Part shown: positions 41,991 to 49,336 of the stretch, in pieces
How the letters are laid out: each line of letters opens with the position of its first letter
Numbering within the stretch: the stretch's first letter is position 1
Notes under the pieces: model-generated
What the model was told of the DNA's origin: nothing
Seen by the model: the letters and a program-made list of their open reading frames with translations, nothing else
Database searches by the model: none
Assembly (NCBI GenBank): GCA_016721425.1
Contig: JADKID010000012.1
Coordinates: forward strand, 62,001 to 126,000
DNA length: 64,000 bases
Source of the DNA: Bryobacterales bacterium
Lineage (GTDB): Bacteria; Acidobacteriota; Terriglobia; Bryobacterales; Bryobacteraceae
Reading direction: 5' to 3'
Position numbers and translations under genes: made by a program

Positions 41991-43622
41991 ATGCCCTATC
42001 GACTCGGCCCCAAGCTGATGCTCTCGCTCACGATCCTGATCGTCCTGATCAGTACGGCGACAGCCTACTACAACCTGCGCTCACAGAAGCAGATGCTGGT
42101 GGAGACTATGGTGCTGGGCGCAGATCAGCTCTCGCGCGGCATCACTAGCGCCACATGGCACGCCATGCTGGCCGACAACCGGGACGCCGCCTACGAGATC
42201 ATGCAGGTGATTGCGCACAAGCAGGGCATGGACCGGATCCGGATCTTCAACCGCGAAGGCCGGCTGATGTACTCCACCGACACGACAGAGAAGACCAGCG
42301 TGGAACAGGTCCAATCCGAGGTTTGCCGCAGTTGCCACGAGAGGGGCGTGGTGAAATCCAGCCTGGACGTGAACGCCCGTGTGCGTTTCGCCCACTCGCG
42401 CACGGGCTCACGCACACTCAGCATGGTGACACCGGTGTATAACGAGACGGCCTGTTCCAACGCAACCTGTCACGCGCATCCGGCCAATCTGAAAGTGCTG
42501 GGCGTGCTGGATGTGGCTCTGCGCCTGGATCCGGTGGAAGAGCAGGAGCGGGCGCTGACGATGCAATCGGTCACGTCCACGGCCATCGTCATCACGATCG
42601 GCGCCATCTTTGTGTTCATCTTCACGCGTATGTTTGTGGCCACGCCGATCCGCGAGCTGATTGAGGGCACGAAGGCGGTGAGCGCCATGGAGCTCGACCG
42701 GCCCATTGAGATCCACCACGGCAGCCAGGAGTTCGACGAACTGGTGGATTCGTTCAACAAGATGCGGGTGCAGCTCCAGACCGCACTGGCCGAGCTCAAC
42801 GAGCTGGCCCAGAACCTGGAGACCAAGGTGGCGGACCGCACCTCGCAGCTGAAGGTGGCTCAGCAGCGCCTGCTGCACACAGACCGCCTGGCGTCGCTGG
42901 GCCAGCTTGCGGCCAGCGTCGCCCACGAGATCAACAACCCCGTCTCCGGAGTGCTGAACCTCTCCATGCTGCTGCAGCGCATCATGGGCGAGGGCGGCAT
43001 CCCGCCGGGACGCGAGGCCGAGTTCCGCAAGTACCTGGGGCAGATCTCCGGCGAGACCGCGCGCGTGGGCCGCATTGTTTCCGACCTGTTGAGCTTCTCG
43101 CGCCGCTCCAAGCCGCAGCGCGCCTCGGCGGACTTGAACAAGCTGATCGAGACCACCGTCGGGCTGGTGGGCCACAAGCTCAAGATGATCGATTCGGTGG
43201 CCGTGCTGGAGCTCCAGCCGGACCTGCCGGCGGTGGAGTGCGATCCGTCGCAGATGCAGCAGGTGATGCTGAATCTGGTACTGAACGCGGCGGAATCGAT
43301 GCAATCCAAGGGCGGCGGCCAGGTGACCGTGCGGACGCGATTCAACGCCCAGGACCAGCACGTGGAGATCGCCATTGAAGACAACGGCGAGGGCATCCCG
43401 GCCGCGAACCTCGACAAAATCTTCGATCCGTTTTTCACCACCAAGGCCGACGGCAAGGGCGTGGGCCTGGGCCTGGCCGTGCTCTACGGCATTGTGAAGG
43501 CACACGACGGCGAAGTGGAGGTGCACAGTACGCCGGGCGTGGGCTCCACGTTCCTGGTGACGCTGCCGCTGCACTCCCATCATGTTCCGGCCGCAACCGA
43601 GCCGCCCGGTGCCGCGGTGTGA
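41991..43622 (+). CDS. Sensor histidine kinase with c-type haem motifs in its periplasmic domain
   Basis: The 543-residue kinase has a transmembrane helix (about 9-28), a periplasmic sensor domain (about 29-190), a second helix (about 193-215), HAMP (about 216-268), a HisKA domain with phospho-acceptor HEINNP (His312) and an HATPase domain with NLVLNAAES (N box), IEDNGEGIP (G1), FDPFFTTKADGKGVGLGLAV (F/G2). The sensor carries CRSCH (112-116), a standard haem c motif, and CSNATCH (155-161), a wider CX4CH motif. It should sense redox potential, a quinone/cytochrome state or a gas through haem. The GTG of the next gene overlaps its stop. The archaemetzincin and NtrC regulator follow in the same operon. 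Confidence 0.9.
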   Translation: MPYRLGPKLMLSLTILIVLISTATAYYNLRSQKQMLVETMVLGADQLSRGITSATWHAMLADNRDAAYEIMQVIAHKQGMDRIRIFNREGRLMYSTDTTEKTSVEQVQSEVCRSCHERGVVKSSLDVNARVRFAHSRTGSRTLSMVTPVYNETACSNATCHAHPANLKVLGVLDVALRLDPVEEQERALTMQSVTSTAIVITIGAIFVFIFTRMFVATPIRELIEGTKAVSAMELDRPIEIHHGSQEFDELVDSFNKMRVQLQTALAELNELAQNLETKVADRTSQLKVAQQRLLHTDRLASLGQLAASVAHEINNPVSGVLNLSMLLQRIMGEGGIPPGREAEFRKYLGQISGETARVGRIVSDLLSFSRRSKPQRASADLNKLIETTVGLVGHKLKMIDSVAVLELQPDLPAVECDPSQMQQVMLNLVLNAAESMQSKGGGQVTVRTRFNAQDQHVEIAIEDNGEGIPAANLDKIFDPFFTTKADGKGVGLGLAVLYGIVKAHDGEVEVHSTPGVGSTFLVTLPLHSHHVPAATEPPGAAV

Positions 43623-44164
43623 AGAGGCTGTATCTCATGCCCATCGGCGCCGTTCCGGAAGAGCTGCTGGCCGCCACGGAGAGAACCGTGGTCGAGTGGT
43701 TCCCGTTTGACCCCTATCGCCTGCCGCCCCTGCCGATGCCGCCTTCGGCGTGGCAGCCCGAGCGCGGCCAGTATGAATCAGTGACGATCATGAAGGCGCT
43801 GGCCGCGGCGTGCCCGCCCGATGCGGCGCGTCTGCTGGGCCTGACGACGGCGGACATCGCCATCCCGATGCTCAGCTTTCTGTTCGGGCAGGCGCAGTTC
43901 AACGGGCCCATCGCGCTGGTCTCCGTCAGCCGCCTGCGGCAGGACTTCTACGGCCTGGAGCCTGACCACGATCTTTTACTGGAGCGGTTGGCCAAGGAGG
44001 TGCTGCACGAACTAGGGCATACCTCCGGGCTGATCCACTGCGCCGATCCACAATGCGCCATGAGCCTTTCCACGCACGTGGGGCTGGTGGACGCCAAACA
44101 AGCATCTTTCTGCGCCGTTTGCGGGTCTCAACTCGTGCGGCGCCTGACGTCATCCAACGGGTAA
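43619..44164 (+). CDS. Archaemetzincin-family zinc metalloprotease
   Basis: This 181-residue protein carries the archaemetzincin signature HELGHTSGLIHCADPQCAMS (about 123-142) with the extra Cys pair, followed by ASFCAVC (about 160-166). HExxHxxGxxH gives three zinc ligands and the catalytic Glu, and CX4C-like plus CxxC Cys residues bind a second zinc as in archaeal relatives. There is no signal peptide. It starts with a GTG overlapping the kinase stop and ends 6 bp before the response-regulator ATG, so it belongs to the operon of the two-component system. Why a protease sits there is unknown. Proteolysis of a signalling partner is a guess. Confidence 0.9.
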   Translation: MKRLYLMPIGAVPEELLAATERTVVEWFPFDPYRLPPLPMPPSAWQPERGQYESVTIMKALAAACPPDAARLLGLTTADIAIPMLSFLFGQAQFNGPIALVSVSRLRQDFYGLEPDHDLLLERLAKEVLHELGHTSGLIHCADPQCAMSLSTHVGLVDAKQASFCAVCGSQLVRRLTSSNG

Positions 44165-44170
44165 AACGAT

Positions 44171-45529
44171 ATGAAGAACATCTGGCAGATTCTGGTAGTG
44201 GACGACGAAGAGGTGATGTGCGAATCCATGGCCGCGTGGCTGCGGGAAGACGGCTACCGGGTGGATACCGCGTCGCGGGGCAAGCAGGCCGTCGAGATGG
44301 CGGCCCAGACCGACTACGCCATCTACTTCATTGACCTGAAGATGCCCGGCGGCATGGACGGCATCGAGACACTAATGGAGATCCACCGCATCCACCCCGA
44401 GGCGTCGGTAGTGATCATCACCGCCTACGCCACCGTGGATACGGCGATTCAGGCCATGAAGGAGGGCGCGCAGGAGTACATCGTCAAGCCCTGCAACCCG
44501 CAGGAGATCTCCATGCTGGTTTCGCGCATCATCAAGGTGAAGAACCTGCAGCGCGAGAACGCCATCCTGCGGAAGAAGCTCACGCGCCAGTACAACTACC
44601 GCGACATCATCACCAAGAACGCGCGCATGCAGGACATTCTGCAACTGACGCAGGACATCGCCAGCCTGCGCAGCACGGTATTGATCCGCGGCGAGAGCGG
44701 CACCGGCAAGGAACTGGTGGCGCGCGCCATCCACTTCTCCGGCGACCGCAGCACCAAGCCCTTCATCACGGTGAGCTGCGCCGCACTCACCGAGACGCTG
44801 CTGGAAACAGAGCTATTCGGCTACGAAAAGGGATCGTTCACCGGCGCTGGCGCGCAGACGAAGGGCAAGTTTGAACTGGCCAACGGCGGCACGATTTTCC
44901 TGGACGAGATCGGCGACATTTCGCCGAAACTCCAGGCGGACCTGTTGCGCGTGCTGCAGGAGCGCGCGTTTTACCGCGTGGGCGGCAGCGAGGAGGTGCG
45001 CGTGGACGTGCGCGTGATCGCCGCCACGCACAAGGACTTGCAGCAGGCCATCCGCGACGGCAACTTCCGCGATGATCTCTACTACCGGCTGAACGTGATT
45101 GAGATCCGCATCCCGCCGCTGCGTGAACGGCGCGAGGACATCCCCCTGCTGGCCGATCACCTGCTGGAGCGCATCGCCCGCGAATTCGGGAAAGAGATCG
45201 CCAGCGTATCAGAAGGCGCGATGAGGATGCTGATGGATTACGACTGGCCGGGCAACGTGCGCGAACTGGAGAACGCGATCGAGCGGGCTTGTGTGACGAC
45301 GCGCACGCGGGTGCTGGCCGAGGCGGACTTTGCATTTCTCGAGCGCGAGGTGAGCGCGCGGCGCGCGTGGTCCGTGCCGGCGGGCATGCCGCTGGAGGAG
45401 ATCGAGAGGCGGGCGATTATCGCCACGCTGGAGCGGACGTCAGGCAATATCAAAGAGGCGGCGGCGGCGCTGAAGATCGACCGTTCGACGCTTTATGACA
45501 AGCTGAAGCGGTATGAGATCACGCGCTGA
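44171..45529 (+). CDS. NtrC-type sigma-54-dependent response regulator
   Basis: The 452-residue activator has a receiver domain (1-120, phospho-acceptor Asp55 in IYFIDLKMPG, DD at 11-12), an AAA+ domain (about 145-380) with GESGTGKE (Walker A), GSFTGA (the sigma-54 contact loop, usually GAFTGA), GGTIFLDEIGD (Walker B) and Arg-finger region, and a Fis-type helix-turn-helix at the end (GNIKEAAAALKIDRSTLYDK). It is the likely partner of the haem-containing kinase encoded two genes upstream. A sigma-54 promoter found before the respiratory operon at 54594 is a strong candidate target. The last 66 bp are duplicated at 46611-46676. Confidence 0.95.
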   Translation: MKNIWQILVVDDEEVMCESMAAWLREDGYRVDTASRGKQAVEMAAQTDYAIYFIDLKMPGGMDGIETLMEIHRIHPEASVVIITAYATVDTAIQAMKEGAQEYIVKPCNPQEISMLVSRIIKVKNLQRENAILRKKLTRQYNYRDIITKNARMQDILQLTQDIASLRSTVLIRGESGTGKELVARAIHFSGDRSTKPFITVSCAALTETLLETELFGYEKGSFTGAGAQTKGKFELANGGTIFLDEIGDISPKLQADLLRVLQERAFYRVGGSEEVRVDVRVIAATHKDLQQAIRDGNFRDDLYYRLNVIEIRIPPLRERREDIPLLADHLLERIAREFGKEIASVSEGAMRMLMDYDWPGNVRELENAIERACVTTRTRVLAEADFAFLEREVSARRAWSVPAGMPLEEIERRAIIATLERTSGNIKEAAAALKIDRSTLYDKLKRYEITR

Positions 45530-45540
45530 GGAACTGCATC

Positions 45541-45556
45541 GCCTCAGAACGAAACG
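45541..45556. repeat. 16-bp direct repeat, copy 1 (remnant of a CoA-transferase 3' end)
   Basis: GCCTCAGAACGAAACG is identical to 47097-47112, where it is the 3' end and stop codon of the CoA-transferase gene. Here, read on the minus strand, it still encodes VSF and a stop, 11 bp after the NtrC stop codon. It marks the left edge of the rearranged segment. Confidence 0.8.
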
Positions 45557-45586
45557 GCGCCGATACTGAGCGAGGTCGCTGTCACT

Positions 45587-46354
45587 CTATTTGATCGGGC
45601 GAAGGGCATAGGTGTCTTGATAGCCCAGATCGAAGCGGAGCTTGCGCCCCGATGAGTCCACGGCCACCAGTTCCTCATACACACATTGCGGACCATGTCC
45701 GCTGCACGAGATGCCCATCTCACCCTGCTTGCAGTCGATTCGGCGAACGAGCACCCGACCACGACTCAGTTGCGACACTCGTCCGCAGAACCATTGGAAC
45801 CACTGAGGATTGACGCCCCAGCCCATCGTGGAGACTGTATCGCTACCAGGAAACTTTCTCGGTTCGGCGAGAGTCTTTCCGCAGTCGAAGACCTTTTCGA
45901 AGGCAGCCAGGACTGCAATTGTATCGAGATCGGAATAGTCCGGCACTTGGAGCCGGCTCACTGCCGCCGCCGCGCGATCGTAAACGACTTGAGGCGTCAC
46001 GACCGATTTCGGCCGAGGCTTCTGAACTAACGCGAGCAGGCTGACGCCCGCGCGGGACGCTCGTAGCTCCGCCGGGGAGGCGAACCACTTGCCGATCAGT
46101 TCCTCGGGGATGCGCGCCCCAAAATGGCGAAGAACGGAGTCGAAATCCTCGCCATTGAGATGGAAGCCACTCTCGAGTGTAGGAGGCAGATAGCATGGAT
46201 CAACTTGGACGTAGTACTGACGGGCGTAGTTCTTCTGTTCACTTGCCGTCGATACACGAACGATCTTCCAGCAGGGCGTCTCACCCTGGGCGGTGGGCAG
46301 GAATAGAGGGAATGGCAGAAAGCAGGCGGCAAGCCAAAGTGATCGGGCACCCAT
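45587..46354 (-). CDS. Secreted protein of unknown function in the rearranged segment
   Basis: The 255-residue product begins with a good signal peptide (MGARSLWLAACFLPFPLFLP, cleaved near TAQG) if the ATG at 46354 is used. An upstream ATG at 46387 would add 11 residues. The mature part has several Cys residues (CWKIV, DCGK, FCGRV, DCKQ, CSGHG, CVYEE) that suggest disulphides, and ends LGYQDTYALRPIK. I recognise no family. Codon use is less GC-biased than that of its neighbours. Together with its place between a 16-bp repeat and a chimeric gene remnant, this suggests that it came in with the rearrangement. Confidence 0.65.
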   Translation of the reverse strand: MGARSLWLAACFLPFPLFLPTAQGETPCWKIVRVSTASEQKNYARQYYVQVDPCYLPPTLESGFHLNGEDFDSVLRHFGARIPEELIGKWFASPAELRASRAGVSLLALVQKPRPKSVVTPQVVYDRAAAAVSRLQVPDYSDLDTIAVLAAFEKVFDCGKTLAEPRKFPGSDTVSTMGWGVNPQWFQWFCGRVSQLSRGRVLVRRIDCKQGEMGISCSGHGPQCVYEELVAVDSSGRKLRFDLGYQDTYALRPIK

Positions 46355-46439
46355 AGGTCGCAGATCCACAAGTAGTTCGACACTCATCAGTGTGGGAAGG
46401 TTCCCATCGCTGGTGGCGTTCTTGAATTCTCAGCTTTCC

Positions 46440-46619
46440 TTGGGCGGCGGATTGGGCAACTCGGCGGCTGGCTGGTCGCCCCCAAGACGATGTAATCCAC
46501 TCGGCTGAGGCGGACCCCGTCTTCGTGACTGTAGGTGGAGGGTTGGCCGCGTGTCACCTCGACAATCACGCCCTTGCGTGCCGCACGGCGACGCGGAGCC
46601 AGATGTTGCAGGCGCTGAA
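46440..46619 (-). pseudogene. Internal fragment of a CoA-transferase gene
   Basis: This 180-bp block aligns with 47851-48032 of the intact CoA-transferase gene (about three-quarters identical by eye, net 2-bp deletion, so frameshifted). It still encodes VEVTRGxP and VDYI-like pieces on the minus strand. It ends at GGCGCTGAA, a 9-base stretch also present in the NtrC gene, where the sequence switches to the NtrC copy. Confidence 0.85.
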
Positions 46620-46676
46620 GATCGACCGTTCGACGCTGTACGACAAGCTGAAGCGGTATGAGATTACGCGCTGAGG
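46611..46676 (+). pseudogene. Duplicated 3' end of the NtrC-type regulator gene
   Basis: The 66 bp match 45466-45531 with three mismatches that I can count by hand, covering the last helix-turn-helix codons (LKIDRSTLYDKLKRYEITR) and the stop codon. The fragment has no start or upstream gene and is joined to the CoA-transferase fragment at a 9-bp microhomology. It is a remnant of a duplication. Confidence 0.9.
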
Positions 46677-46677
46677 T

Positions 46678-47034
46678 TCAACATCCGATGGCGCCGGATT
46701 TCGCCGCGCTCGCCAGGATGCGCTTCACCAGATCGAAGTCGATCTTTTTCGCATTTCGATAACGAATGCAGCATTTGCCCGTGTCCTTCGGCAGCTCGTG
46801 CCGGTATTGGCTGGCCAGTTCCGTCGGGATGTAGAAGGCGATGTACTGAACTTGGCTGGCGAAGGCGACTACCGCCAAACCGTCCCGTTTGTAGACGGGC
46901 ATCCCGTACTCCATGGACTCCTCCAGGCCCGGCAAAAGCTCCAGGCAGAGGCGTCGCAGCTGATTGAGGGCATCGCGCCGTTCGGCCGGCACTTGTTCCA
47001 GATAGGTGGATACATCCGGGGCGTTGCTCTGCAT
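46678..47034 (-). CDS. DUF1801 (YdhG/YjbR-like) protein
   Basis: The 118-residue protein reads VSTYLEQVPAERRDALNQLR, LPGLEESMEYGMPVYKRDGL, VVAFASQVQYIAFYIPTELA, DTGKCCIRYRNAKKIDFDLV, which is the compact DUF1801/iron-chaperone-like domain. A Met 13 codons upstream (47073) is possible. Neither start has a strong ribosome binding site. The family has been linked to iron handling and stress in yeast, but bacterial roles are unclear. It lies inside the rearranged block and its stop directly adjoins the NtrC remnant. Confidence 0.78.
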   Translation of the reverse strand: MQSNAPDVSTYLEQVPAERRDALNQLRRLCLELLPGLEESMEYGMPVYKRDGLAVVAFASQVQYIAFYIPTELASQYRHELPKDTGKCCIRYRNAKKIDFDLVKRILASAAKSGAIGC

Positions 47035-47096
47035 TCCGGGATGGTACCACCCTTGGAGGAAGGCCCTGTCCATCGGGTCGTTGGTTCTCGGCGCAT

Positions 47097-47112
47097 GCCT
47101 CAGAACGAAACG
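47097..47112. repeat. 16-bp direct repeat, copy 2 (3' end of the intact CoA-transferase gene)
   Basis: Identical to 45541-45556. Here it spans the stop codon and last codons of the CoA-transferase gene (47100-48431). The two copies enclose about 1.54 kb holding the secreted protein, the chimeric remnant and the DUF1801 gene. Confidence 0.8.
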
Positions 47113-48431
47113 CCGCGTGGGATCAGGCGATGCTCGTAGGCCTGGCGCTCCAGTTCCTCGCGGAAATCGGCGTGGGCGATGGAGATCAGCGCGAGGGCCC
47201 GCTCGGCGACGGACTTGCCTTTGAGGTTGACCATGCCGTGCTCGGTGACGATGTACATCACGTCGGAGCGGGGCGTGGTGACGATGTTGCCGGGCGTCAG
47301 GTTGAGGACGATGCGGCTGCGGCGCTGGCCGCGTTTTTCGTACGTCGAGGCGAGACAGATGAAGGACTTCCCGCCGGGCGAGCCATAGGCGCCACGCACA
47401 AACTGGAGTTGCCCGCCGGTGCCGCTGATGTGGCGGTGGCCGTCGGATTCCGACGCCGCCTGGCCCTGGAGATCGACCTGTGTGGTGTTGTTGATGGAGA
47501 TGACGCGCTCGTTTTGCACGATCACTTGGGGCGAGTTGGTGTAGTCCACCGGGCAGCAGAGGAAATCGGGATTGCGGTGGATGGCCGCATACAGCGCGCT
47601 GGAGCCGAGCGCGAAGGTGTAGGTGATCAGGCCGGGGTCCAGCGTCTTCCTGGCGCCGGTGATGCGGCCGGCCTGGTAGAGCTCGGCGATGCCGTCGGTG
47701 AGCATTTCGGTGTGCACCCCGATGTCGCGGACGCCGCTTTCCAGCAGCAGGGTGCACACCGCGTTGGGCATGCCGCCGATGCCGATCTGCAGACAGGCGC
47801 CGTGCTCCACTTCGGCGGCGATACGGCGGGCCACGGCGCGATCGATCTCGTTGGGCGGCGGATTGGGCAGCTCGGCGGCGGGCGCGTGATCGCCCTCGAT
47901 GATGTAGTCCACCTCAGTGACGTGCACTCCGTTTTCGCGGCCGTGGGCGTAGGGCAGGCCGCGCGTCACCTCGACGATGACGACCCTGGCGCGCTCCACG
48001 ATGGCGCGGAGCCAGATGTTGCAGGCGCTGAAATTGAAGTAGCCGTCCGAATCCATCGGGCAGGTCTTGAGGATGACGATGTCCACCGGAGCAAGGAATC
48101 GGCGGTAGTAGTCCGGCACCTCGCCGAGATTGAGCGGCATGTAGTTGCAGCGGCCGGCATCGTGTTGTTTGCGGTCGTAGCCGGAGAAGTGCCAACTGAA
48201 GTAGTGAAAGTGGCGGCACTCGGGATCGGCGTCCAGGACGGCGCGCGGCCTCATGGTAAGGCAGGAGCGGATCTTGACGTTTTCCAGCTCGGCGGCGCGG
48301 GCGCCTAGCGCTTTGTCGAACACGTCGGGCTGGGTGAGCGCGGCGCCGTAGTCCAGCCACATGCCGGAGCGGACCAGGGCCGCTGCCTGTTCGCCGGAGA
48401 TCGTCCGGGCTGGAGCTGGAGCCATTCTCAT
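47100..48431 (-). CDS. Acetyl-CoA hydrolase/transferase family protein (4-hydroxybutyrate/butyrate CoA-transferase-like)
   Basis: The 443-residue enzyme has the two-domain CoA-transferase fold. The first half has SGMWLDYGAALTQPDVFDKA and VIVEVTRGLPYAHGRENGVH. The second half has LQIGIGGMPNAVCTLLLESG, DIGVHTEMLTDGIAELYQAG, NSPQVIVQNERVISINNTTQ (catalytic-Glu region) and VRGAYGSPGGKSFICL. It resembles butyryl-CoA:acetate and 4-hydroxybutyrate CoA-transferases more than citrate-lyase-type enzymes. It follows the Qrc-like operon by 89 bp with a hairpin between, so it may be separately expressed. A decayed internal copy lies at 46440-46619. Confidence 0.88.
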   Translation of the reverse strand: MRMAPAPARTISGEQAAALVRSGMWLDYGAALTQPDVFDKALGARAAELENVKIRSCLTMRPRAVLDADPECRHFHYFSWHFSGYDRKQHDAGRCNYMPLNLGEVPDYYRRFLAPVDIVILKTCPMDSDGYFNFSACNIWLRAIVERARVVIVEVTRGLPYAHGRENGVHVTEVDYIIEGDHAPAAELPNPPPNEIDRAVARRIAAEVEHGACLQIGIGGMPNAVCTLLLESGVRDIGVHTEMLTDGIAELYQAGRITGARKTLDPGLITYTFALGSSALYAAIHRNPDFLCCPVDYTNSPQVIVQNERVISINNTTQVDLQGQAASESDGHRHISGTGGQLQFVRGAYGSPGGKSFICLASTYEKRGQRRSRIVLNLTPGNIVTTPRSDVMYIVTEHGMVNLKGKSVAERALALISIAHADFREELERQAYEHRLIPRGVSF

Positions 48432-48450
48432 TGCGTTGCCGCGTACCTTT

Positions 48451-48475
48451 CCCGCCAGTTGTCACCGCTGGCGGG
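48451..48475 (-). terminator. 8-bp GC-rich hairpin between the respiratory operon and the CoA-transferase gene
   Basis: CCCGCCAG (48451-48458) and CTGGCGGG (48468-48475) are exact reverse complements around a nine-base loop. On the minus strand it lies 45 bp after the stop of the last GcvH-like gene. No U-run follows. It may mark the operon end or act as an attenuator for the CoA-transferase gene. Confidence 0.45.
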
Positions 48476-48520
48476 TGAAGCACAAAGGCAGTGTCAATTG
48501 AGAATGAATCGTAGCACGGT

Positions 48521-49336
48521 TTAGCTCTGGAGGAACGTCCCGCCCATCACGTTGTCCCAATCGGCCTTGGGCATCTGATCCATCAAGCCGTCCACCAGCA
48601 TGCCGCCATCGGCGAGACTCGGCGCGCTGCCCTCGGGCGACAACTGGAGTTGCAACCGTTCCAACTCGCGCATCAGCCAGCCTGGCACCTCGCCACCGCG
48701 CAGCAGATGCCGCCACTGGCGCATCTCCGGCGGCACGCGCAGCTTGAGATACCAGCCCTCGGCCGGGCTGCCGGTCTCCACCACTTCGCCGGCGATAGGC
48801 GCCATCACGCGCATTTCGCAGCCGTTCTTGCGCAGGCGCCAGCCGGTGCCGTTCGCTTCCAGCCACTGGCCCTTTTCCGGCAGCACGACGGCGTCCGGCT
48901 TGCCCACCAGGCGGCTGGCCAGATCGTCGAGCCCCACGGTCACCAGGCCGTCTTCGTCTTCGCGCACCCAGCTATGGCCGCGATGATAGAGCCGGTTGGG
49001 CGGGTAATCCATGCCGAAGGCGTACTCCGGCGCATCGGTGGGCAGCGCGGCGTATTTGGAGTATTCGGGACACGTGCCGCAGGCGAAGGCGTGGGGGCAG
49101 GTGCGATGTTCCACGCGCCCGGCGAGTTCGTGGCGGCAGGTGCGCTCGGCTGGGGGCAGGTCTTCAAACTCGGCATGCCAGCGCAACTGCTCCACGCGCC
49201 GCGTCTTGACGTCGCGGTGGGCCCGCCAGATGGCCAGCACCGTGGTGGCGACAATCGTCATGCCCACGGCAAAGAAGATCGCCAGAAAGATGACGTGAGC
49301 AAAAGTCCAATGGAAACCATCAACGCCCGGAAACAT
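48521..49336 (-). CDS. Membrane-anchored GcvH-like protein of the Qrc-like operon
   Basis: The 271-residue protein has one N-terminal membrane helix (about 10-38), a Cys/His-rich segment (CRHELAGRVEHRTCPHAFAC, then GTC, about 67-90) and a glycine-cleavage-H/lipoyl-like domain (about 110-225: GHSWVREDEDGLVTVGLDDL, VVLPEKGQWLEANGTGW, RVMAPIAGEVVETG). In normal GcvH the lipoyl Lys is 8 residues before the Pro of the PxxGEV turn. Here that place is Gly (RKNGCEMRVMAP), so it is probably not lipoylated in the usual way. Last gene of the operon, overlapping the NrfD gene by 17 bp. Likely an accessory or electron-transfer subunit. Confidence 0.8.
   Translation of the reverse strand: MFPGVDGFHWTFAHVIFLAIFFAVGMTIVATTVLAIWRAHRDVKTRRVEQLRWHAEFEDLPPAERTCRHELAGRVEHRTCPHAFACGTCPEYSKYAALPTDAPEYAFGMDYPPNRLYHRGHSWVREDEDGLVTVGLDDLASRLVGKPDAVVLPEKGQWLEANGTGWRLRKNGCEMRVMAPIAGEVVETGSPAEGWYLKLRVPPEMRQWRHLLRGGEVPGWLMRELERLQLQLSPEGSAPSLADGGMLVDGLMDQMPKADWDNVMGGTFLQS

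Noticed and set aside
42121..42560. Reading the histidine kinase sensor as a full multihaem cytochrome
   Set aside because: Only one canonical CxxCH and one CX4CH are present. The rest of the domain is like an ordinary helical sensor.
45541..47112. Insertion sequence or transposon as the cause of the rearranged block
   Set aside because: No transposase frame and no terminal inverted repeats. The 16-bp repeat is explained as the duplicated 3' end of the CoA-transferase gene.
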